Shown: positions 5,773-9,719 of the stretch, piece after piece
Numbering within the stretch: the stretch's first letter is position 1
How the letters are laid out: every line of letters starts with the position of its first letter
Origin: Anaerolineae bacterium CG2_30_64_16
GTDB taxonomy: Bacteria; Chloroflexota; Anaerolineae; CG2-30-64-16
Assembly: GCA_001871755.1 (NCBI GenBank)
Contig: MNXL01000309.1
Span: 1 to 9,719, forward strand
Direction: 5' to 3'
DNA length: 9,719 nucleotides
Made by a program: the position numbers and the translations under genes
The notes under the pieces: model-generated
The model's database searches: none
What the model was told of the DNA's origin: nothing
Seen by the model: the letters and a program-made list of their open reading frames with translations, nothing else

Positions 5773-5791
5773 ATCACAGCCACATCACTTT

Positions 5792-6685
5792 CTATTGAGA
5801 ACACGCTATGCTCCCTTGCCCGCAATTGCCGCACTCGAACTGGACGGTCGTATGCCGAATGTCAAAGCCGTCATGCAGGGCGGCCTTGAGTGCGGCCATG
5901 ATTTGCGTCGTCTGGCTCAGCGCCTGATCGCGGAGCACCACATGCGCGCTCAGCGCCACGTAGCCCGGGCTGACGGTCCAGACGTGCAGGTCGTGAACTT
6001 CATCCACACCTGCTACCTGACGCATCGCTGCGGCGACAGCCGTGGCGGTCATGCCATCGGGGCTCCCTTCGGCCAGGATGTGGACCGACTCTTTCAGCAC
6101 GCGGCCGGAACTGACCAGGATCAGCAGGCCGATCAGCACGCTCACCAGCGGGTCGAGCCAGGGCCAGTTCACGAACAGCAGGATTACGCCGACGGCAATC
6201 ACGCCGACGGAGGCCAGCGCGTCGCCCAGCACGTGCAGGAAGGCCGAGCGGGTGTTCAGGTCGTCGTGGTCGTGTTCGCGCAGGGTGAAGGCGACGATCA
6301 GGTTGACGGCCAGGCCGATGACGGCGATGACTAACATCGGGCCGGCCAGCACCGGTTCGGGATGCTGGAGGCGGTCCCAGGCCTGGCGCAGAATCTCGAC
6401 AGCGATCAAAAGCAGGCTCGCGCCGTTGGTCAGGGCCGCCAGCACCTGCATGCGGTGATAACCGTAGGTGTGGCGGTCGTTCGGTGGCAGGGCGGCGGCG
6501 CGGATCGCGAGATAACTCAAGCCGAGGGCGAAGGCGTCCATAAAGACATGCGCCGAATCTGAGAGCAGGGCCAGGCTGCCCGTCCAAAACCCGCCGATGA
6601 ATTCGGCCAGGAAAATCAGGGCAGTGAGGGCAAGCGCGAAGATGAACCGGTTTTCTTTGATTTCGAGCGTGTGGTCGTGAGACAT
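5792..6685 (-). CDS. Cation diffusion facilitator (CzcD/ZnT-type Zn/Cd efflux)
   Basis: 297 residues with six hydrophobic segments and a cytoplasmic C-terminal domain. The transport site of CDF proteins is visible as H46-x3-D50 (SDSAHVFMDAFAL, TM2) and H151-x3-D155 (LHVLGDALASVG, TM5). This HD-HD set is typical of zinc/cadmium exporters such as CzcD, ZitB and ZnT. A short acidic/histidine loop, EHDHDD (137-142), lies before TM5. The C-terminal domain (about 205-285) contains HDLHVWTVSPGYVALSAHVV and IRHTTVQFE, the usual fold, and ends with C285-G-N-C288...C295, a possible metal-binding tail. These proteins export Zn2+ or Cd2+ against protons at the inner membrane. Start at 6683-6685 with GAGGAA upstream, 14 bp after the PAP2-like gene. 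Probably co-transcribed with that gene and the TSUP permease and not with arsR, which has its own promoter downstream. Confidence 0.92.
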   Translation of the reverse strand: MSHDHTLEIKENRFIFALALTALIFLAEFIGGFWTGSLALLSDSAHVFMDAFALGLSYLAIRAAALPPNDRHTYGYHRMQVLAALTNGASLLLIAVEILRQAWDRLQHPEPVLAGPMLVIAVIGLAVNLIVAFTLREHDHDDLNTRSAFLHVLGDALASVGVIAVGVILLFVNWPWLDPLVSVLIGLLILVSSGRVLKESVHILAEGSPDGMTATAVAAAMRQVAGVDEVHDLHVWTVSPGYVALSAHVVLRDQALSQTTQIMAALKAALHDGFDIRHTTVQFECGNCGQGSIACSQ

Positions 6686-6699
6686 CAGTTCATTTTCCT

Positions 6700-7293
6700 C
6701 TAGATGAACAATCCGATCCAGCCAAAGACCAGCGCAGTGATCATCGCGCCAACCAGCGCGCCGGCAACCAGTTGTGGGATGTCATGCTTGCGGCGATGCA
6801 GGCGCGCCCAGGCTACCAGCGGCAGAGAAAGCAATGCCCACAGCGCCGGCGCGCCGAAGACGAAGACCAGCGCGGTGGAAAACCCGCCTACGCCGGCCAT
6901 GTGCATACTGATTTTCCAGAAGCTGGAGATGGCGAACATCACGACAGCCAGGCAAAAGTAGGTCAGAACGATCATGGTCAGGAGATGCGGGCCGTCCAGA
7001 AAGCGCAAAACCAGCAGGGCTAACACGTCGCTGCTCAGGCTGACCAGGATGAAGCGCGGGCGTTCCTCGCGCCGGGAAAGCTCCAGGTCGCTGACCCAGC
7101 CGCGCTGGCGACCGAGAATCAGATAGGCGAGCGGAATACCCGTCACGATGAGCAATGTCAAGGCGGCCCACAGCAGGCCCGAGGTCCGCGCAGAAACGTA
7201 GCCGAACGCGAGAAAAATCGGCAGGGAGAGGAATGAACTATCGCAGAGGATGGAAATCCAGCGGGCAAAGCGGTCAGTCATACCAACGTTCAT
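6700..7293 (-). CDS. PAP2-like integral membrane protein, degenerate active site
   Basis: 197 residues, mostly hydrophobic with about five to six membrane segments. Three pieces recall type-2 phosphatidic acid phosphatases: SRREERPRF (73-81; family motif K-x6-RP), KISMHMAGVGG (127-137; family motif PSGH) and R164-x5-H170-x3-Q174 in ARLHRRKHDIPQ (family motif SR-x5-H-x3-D). The catalytic histidine candidates H131 and H170 remain, but the motif-1 lysine, the PSG part and the final aspartate differ. It therefore may act on an unusual lipid phosphate, or not be a phosphatase. ATG at 7291-7293 is preceded by GAGAGGAA; an in-frame ATG four codons later is a weaker alternative. It sits between the TSUP permease (21 bp upstream) and the zinc exporter (14 bp downstream). 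The link to metal handling is unknown. Confidence 0.65.
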   Translation of the reverse strand: MNVGMTDRFARWISILCDSSFLSLPIFLAFGYVSARTSGLLWAALTLLIVTGIPLAYLILGRQRGWVSDLELSRREERPRFILVSLSSDVLALLVLRFLDGPHLLTMIVLTYFCLAVVMFAISSFWKISMHMAGVGGFSTALVFVFGAPALWALLSLPLVAWARLHRRKHDIPQLVAGALVGAMITALVFGWIGLFI

Positions 7294-7314
7294 GCGGTTC
7301 CTCTCTGAGCCTGC

Positions 7315-8085
7315 TCAAGCCAGCCCCATTAACAAAAAACGGATGCCGATCAGCACCAGCAACGGGGCAATGATCCAGGTCACGACCTGATTCAGGCGCG
7401 GCGACCAGACGCGCTGCACGCCCAGGGCCGTCAGGGTGACAATGATGAAGGCGTAGGCGGCCAGGGCCAAATCGACGTGTGCGAGCGGGGTTCCCACTGC
7501 CACCTGCGCGCCGACCGCGCTCCATGCCGCGGCCGTAACGCCCACCGAGGCCAGCGCATAGGCGCGCTGCGGATGGTGTCCCATCGCCCAGTTGTAAATC
7601 GGCACGCTGAAGGGCTTGCCCCCCGCCGAAATCAGGCCGGTCAACCCGCCGAACAGGGAGGCCACCGGCGCCAGCCAGGCCGGGTGCGCCTTGTCATCGC
7701 GTTCGGGCAACGGCTTGATGAACACCATGCGCAGGCCGGCCAGGATGGCGTACGCGCCCAGCACAACCAGCAGGGTGCGCGCCGGGGTTTGCAGACCGAG
7801 CAAGCGCCCCAACATGCCGCCCAACACGGCCGGCAAGATGAGCATGGCCCAATCTCCGCGCACCGATTTCAGCGCCCCGCTCTGACGCAAGGCCATCATC
7901 AGCGAGGCCAGGGCCACCACCACCAGGTTGATGGTGATGGCCCGCTGGATGGGCAGTCCCACCAGGCCCGTGAGCAGAATGACCAGGAAGAAACGGTCCA
8001 CCCAGGACTTGATGGAGGCAGTGACGAAGCCGGCAATCAGGCTCGCCACGAGGACTTTGATGAGCAATAAGAGCGTAGGAGTCAT
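7315..8085 (-). CDS. TSUP (TauE/SafE) family permease
   Basis: 256 residues with about eight hydrophobic segments. The two internal halves are separated by a charged loop (KPLPERDDKAHP, 124-135), as in the sulfite exporter TauE/SafE family (PF01925). LFGGLTGLISAGGKPFSVPIY (145-165) is the second-half signature corresponding to G-x-GGG-x2-P in the family; VTASIKSWVDRFFLVILLTG forms the first half. Family members move sulfite, sulfoacetate, thiosulfate or other sulfur anions at the cytoplasmic membrane. The start at 8083-8085 is preceded by GGAG nine bases away. The frame is open further upstream, but that part overlaps a GC-rich hairpin and lacks a good ribosome-binding site. It heads the TSUP, PAP2-like, cation efflux group. 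The substrate is not known; a second TSUP protein ends at 9516. Confidence 0.82.
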   Translation of the reverse strand: MTPTLLLLIKVLVASLIAGFVTASIKSWVDRFFLVILLTGLVGLPIQRAITINLVVVALASLMMALRQSGALKSVRGDWAMLILPAVLGGMLGRLLGLQTPARTLLVVLGAYAILAGLRMVFIKPLPERDDKAHPAWLAPVASLFGGLTGLISAGGKPFSVPIYNWAMGHHPQRAYALASVGVTAAAWSAVGAQVAVGTPLAHVDLALAAYAFIIVTLTALGVQRVWSPRLNQVVTWIIAPLLVLIGIRFLLMGLA

Positions 8086-8120
8086 TGAATCAATCTCCAG
8101 AAGGGCTGTCCATTTCGGAC

Positions 8121-8149
8121 GGCGGCGCGCCAGGCACTGGCGCGCCGCC
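8121..8149. repeat. GC-rich perfect hairpin (12-bp stem, 5-nt loop)
   Basis: GGCGGCGCGCCA (8121-8132) pairs exactly with 8138-8149 around the loop GGCAC. It lies between the DGC gene (stop at 8173) and the TSUP gene (start at 8085), so in mRNA it would form a very stable stem 24 nt after the DGC stop. There is no U-run after it on the minus strand, so it is not a classical intrinsic terminator. It could lower read-through or protect the upstream transcript's 3' end. Confidence 0.6.
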
Positions 8150-8172
8150 ATGCACCATTGCCGTATTCGCGT

Positions 8173-8556
8173 TCACTTAGCCGCGGGCGGGGTCAGGCCG
8201 ACCTCTTGTGCGATCTGCGCGGCGATGCGCGCGACGTCGGCCTCACCGAAATCGAGCGTTGATATCTTGCTCACCCCCATCTTGGCGATCACGTACTCAT
8301 GATCCACCTCGACGCCCCGCTGCTCCATGACCTTGCTCGCACAGCGGTTGGCGCAGCCGTTGATTACGATCACGCGTCGGGCGCGCTTGCCGATGCCGAC
8401 ATGCTGCTCCGAACCGGCGCCTACGGCGGTCGTGCAACACATGCGGGCATCGCCGCCGGCGTTGGTCAGCTCGATGGCCACATGGTTGCCCACCTGGCCC
8501 ACGCTGGCCGCACCATCGCGCGGACCGGTGATTGAAATCACCGGCTGGCACGCCAA
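8173..8556 (-). CDS. DGC-family putative zinc-binding protein (NGC variant)
   Basis: 127 residues if the TTG at 8554-8556 is the start. The N-terminal half, PVISITGPRDGAASVGQVGNHVAIELT, corresponds to the CSGASN-x-GQ region of the DGC family, but the usual CSG cysteine is replaced by ITG. C40-C41 (RMCCTTAVGAG) and VIVINGCANRCASKVMEQRG (62-81; C68, C72) form the rest; the family's DGC is NGC here. The family (PF08859) is thought to bind zinc through its cysteines; its function is unknown. The start is uncertain. Neither TTG nor the alternative GTG (8539-8541) has a clear ribosome-binding site, and the first base of TTG is the outermost base of a hairpin. TTG gives the more normal N-terminus, MACQPVISI. 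The gene follows the YlbF pair after the hairpin array and precedes the TSUP permease. A shorter relative sits in the ArsR operon at 3930-4145. Confidence 0.75.
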   Translation of the reverse strand: MACQPVISITGPRDGAASVGQVGNHVAIELTNAGGDARMCCTTAVGAGSEQHVGIGKRARRVIVINGCANRCASKVMEQRGVEVDHEYVIAKMGVSKISTLDFGEADVARIAAQIAQEVGLTPPAAK

Positions 8557-8638
8557 GTGCGTTGAAACGCACTGCGCCTCGTGGGGGCAACCCGTTTCAA
8601 CGGGTTTGGGTTGTGCCAGACTACGGTTTCAACCGTAG
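8556..8638. repeat. Array of three 18-nt hairpins with a common GTTTCAAC core
   Basis: Three perfect inverted repeats, each with 7-bp arms and a 4-nt loop: AGTGCGT-TGAA-ACGCACT (8556-8573), AACCCGT-TTCA-ACGGGTT (8589-8606) and CTACGGT-TTCA-ACCGTAG (8621-8638). The core GTTTCAAC (or its complement GTTGAAAC) is constant, while the outer five stem pairs differ in every copy yet always pair. Centres are 33 and 32 bp apart, with 15- and 14-nt spacers. The first copy is inverted relative to the other two. The array fills most of the gap between the YlbF-like gene (stop at 8682) and the DGC gene, touching its proposed start codon. Pairing kept despite changed sequence suggests selection on structure, or a repeat family with variable arms. 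Confidence 0.75.
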
Positions 8639-8681
8639 GCGTCGGCAGCGGAGATGGCACATGACGATCCAACCGGCCGCG

Positions 8682-9083
8682 CTAACGCGCCAGGGCCGTG
8701 TAGTCCACTTCCAGGGCGGCGCTGATCTCGCCGGCCAGGTCGGCGAAGACCGGCTTGAGCTGCGCCAGGGCTTCATCGCGTGCGACGAGGCTGGGCTGCG
8801 TCTGCACCTGGCGCCGCAGGCTGTAGAAAGCCGTGCGCTGTTCCTGGCTGAGCGTCTCCCCAGCCTGCTGGCGCGCAAGCAGATCTTCGTACAGGCTGGC
8901 AAGCTGCTGCTCCAGCCCTGTAGCCGCCGCGTCGGCTTCGGCGCGCGCGTTGGCTTCCCGATAGGCGCTCACATAATTGTCAGTGCGCAGGGCCTCACCG
9001 AGGGTGCGCGCCGCCTCGTGCAGCGCCGCTGGGAGTTGTAACGTCGTATCTACGTGTCTGTCCTCCCTGGGATCAACCGTCAC
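8682..9083 (-). CDS. YlbF/YmcA-family protein (second of a tandem pair)
   Basis: 133 residues, soluble and almost entirely helical. LHEAARTLGEALRTDNYVSAYREANARAEADAAATGLEQQL matches the start of the YlbF family (PF06133), and the rest (LYEDLLARQQAGETLSQEQRTAFYSLRRQVQTQPSL...) continues with the family's long helix and VQ-x-x-P region. In Bacillus, YlbF, YmcA and YaaT form the Ric complex, which affects RNA processing, sporulation and competence. This copy has no cysteine. The start is uncertain: GTG at 9081-9083 overlaps the last 11 bases of the upstream YlbF gene, while the best Shine-Dalgarno-like stretch (GGGAGG, 9067-9062) lies inside the frame and is not followed by a standard start codon. 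Overlap implies coupling with the upstream partner. The family call is reasonable; the cellular role here is unknown. Confidence 0.72.
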   Translation of the reverse strand: MTVDPREDRHVDTTLQLPAALHEAARTLGEALRTDNYVSAYREANARAEADAAATGLEQQLASLYEDLLARQQAGETLSQEQRTAFYSLRRQVQTQPSLVARDEALAQLKPVFADLAGEISAALEVDYTALAR

Positions 9084-9474
9084 AGCCGCAACCGCTGCGC
9101 TGGGCGTTCGCGGCGAAGGCCACGCCGGCTTCCTGGCTGATGAGCGCGTCCACGACCTGGAACAGGCGCCGCGCGGCGGCTTCGGCCTGGCGGTACTCCT
9201 GGACGACCGGCAACGCCTCGACCTCGGCCTCCACGCGCGCTAATGCCGCGGCGTGCTGGTCGGGCTCGCGGCCCATCTGCAGGGCCGCCTGGTGGGTGCG
9301 CATCTGCCCGGCCAACTGCTGGACGGTCGGATCGACGTTGACTGCCTCCACCAGGCCCAGGAAGGCCGTGTACGTCGGGGTCTGGTGCAGCAGGTTGCCC
9401 AAGGATCGAGCTGCCTGCCGGGCAGCCTCCTGGTTCGCCGTTGGGGCGAGCATTTGGGTGAGAGATACGGCCAT
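9073..9474 (-). CDS. YlbF/YmcA-family protein with C-terminal CxC
   Basis: 133 residues, soluble and helical. ARQAARSLGNLLHQTPTYTAFLGLVEAVNVDPTVQQLAGQM is the YlbF-family N-terminal helix pair; LPVVQEYRQAEAAARRLFQVVDALISQEAGVAF is the C-terminal part (the VQEY and xAE segments). It ends in SGCGCDG, with C129 and C131. In the Bacillus Ric proteins, cysteines near the C-terminus of YlbF and relatives take part in [4Fe-4S] cluster binding, so this tail may be a metal or Fe-S ligand. Start at 9472-9474 with AGGA eight bases upstream, 41 bp after the stop of the TSUP fragment. It overlaps the second YlbF gene by 11 bp. The pair probably forms a heteromer in which only one partner holds the cysteines; that is inference. 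Confidence 0.76.
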   Translation of the reverse strand: MAVSLTQMLAPTANQEAARQAARSLGNLLHQTPTYTAFLGLVEAVNVDPTVQQLAGQMRTHQAALQMGREPDQHAAALARVEAEVEALPVVQEYRQAEAAARRLFQVVDALISQEAGVAFAANAQRSGCGCDG

Positions 9475-9515
9475 ACATCAATTCCTTTCAGAGAGAAAAA
9501 ATCGTACCGGTTGCC

Positions 9516-9719
9516 TTATGCCAGGATCACATCCAATATCAGGATCAAGGCTGCAACGACCAACAGCAATACGCCAAACACAAGTTTGATGCTGCGCGGC
9601 TTGAGCCGGGTGGACATGACGCGCGAGCCAAGCGAGCTGCCGAGAAATACCGCCACGACACAAGAAAGCCAGATCACCCAGTTGGGATGGGCGGCGGAGG
9701 CAATATGCGAGACAAAGCT
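9516..9719 (-). CDS. TSUP (TauE/SafE) permease, C-terminal fragment (N-terminus outside window)
   Basis: The last 67 codons of a gene entering from the right edge and ending in TAA at 9516-9518. They encode a hydrophobic segment, WVIWLSCVVAVFLGSSLGS, then RVMSTRLKPRSIKLVFGVLL and a final hydrophobic segment LLVVAALILILDVILA. The order G-S-x-L-G-S-x4-x-L-KPR-x2-K-x-x-FG-x-LLL is the typical C-terminal end of TauE/SafE proteins (PF01925), predicted to export sulfur-containing anions. The YlbF pair follows 41 bp after it, so the genes may be one unit. Whether it is a close paralogue of the TSUP gene at 7315-8085 cannot be judged from the part seen. Confidence 0.78.
   Translation of the reverse strand, partial: SFVSHIASAAHPNWVIWLSCVVAVFLGSSLGSRVMSTRLKPRSIKLVFGVLLLVVAALILILDVILA

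Noticed and set aside
5108..6334. 408-codon plus-strand frame across arsR and the cation efflux gene
   Set aside because: It crosses two well-supported minus-strand genes and the arsR promoter, and its translation has no family features.
8121..8149. Intrinsic transcription terminator
   Set aside because: The stem is strong but neither strand has a following U-run, so it is listed only as a hairpin.
8086..8151. N-terminal extension of the TSUP permease
   Set aside because: It would begin in the GC-rich hairpin with no ribosome-binding site; the ATG at 8083-8085 has GGAG upstream and starts directly before the first membrane segment.
8556..8638. Hairpin array as a CRISPR
   Set aside because: Units are only 18 nt with differing arms, spacers are 14-15 nt, one unit is inverted, and no cas genes are present.

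Overview
The window is GC-rich bacterial DNA in which every supported gene lies on the minus strand, so it reads from high to low coordinates. Fourteen protein genes are supported, two of them cut by the window edges. The gene set (TSUP transporters, paired YlbF-family proteins, DGC zinc-binding proteins, a thioredoxin/VKOR fusion) and the short palindromic repeats in the gaps suggest a Chloroflexota-like bacterium, perhaps Anaerolineae-related. This is an impression from gene style; no rRNA or other taxonomic marker is present.

Upstream block (9719 to 5792): the C-terminus of a TauE/SafE-type (TSUP) permease; two adjacent YlbF/YmcA-family proteins, the first ending in a CxC motif; a 125-bp gap with three evenly spaced 18-nt hairpins sharing one core; a DGC-type putative zinc-binding protein; a GC-rich hairpin; a second TSUP permease; a PAP2-like membrane protein; and a CzcD/ZnT-type cation diffusion facilitator. 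The last three are spaced 21 and 14 bp apart and look like one transcription unit.

Central operon (5772 to 1310): a perfect 30-bp palindrome separates the efflux gene from a new promoter with an ArsR/SmtB-type operator. Then come arsR, an XdhC/CoxI-family gene, a small thioredoxin-like protein, a half-length DGC protein, a large secreted or membrane-anchored protein with two thioredoxin-like domains fused to a VKOR domain, and an ACR3/BASS-family permease. Gaps are 16 and 24 bp, then 13 bp, then two ATGA start/stop overlaps. This is a tight metalloid-responsive operon that couples an export-type permease to a chain of cysteine-pair proteins on both sides of the membrane. It is the most interesting system in the window.

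Downstream end (1315 to 1): a 229-bp imperfect palindrome, resembling a MITE or repeat remnant, supplies the stop codon of the permease. After it come a divergent universal-stress-like protein, which stops at a TAG followed by 36 further open codons, and the N-terminal part of a protein with a four-cysteine Fe-S domain.

The common theme is metal or metalloid and sulfur/thiol handling: sensor, exporters, disulfide relay, zinc-finger-like and Fe-S proteins. The actual inducer and substrate cannot be read from the sequence.
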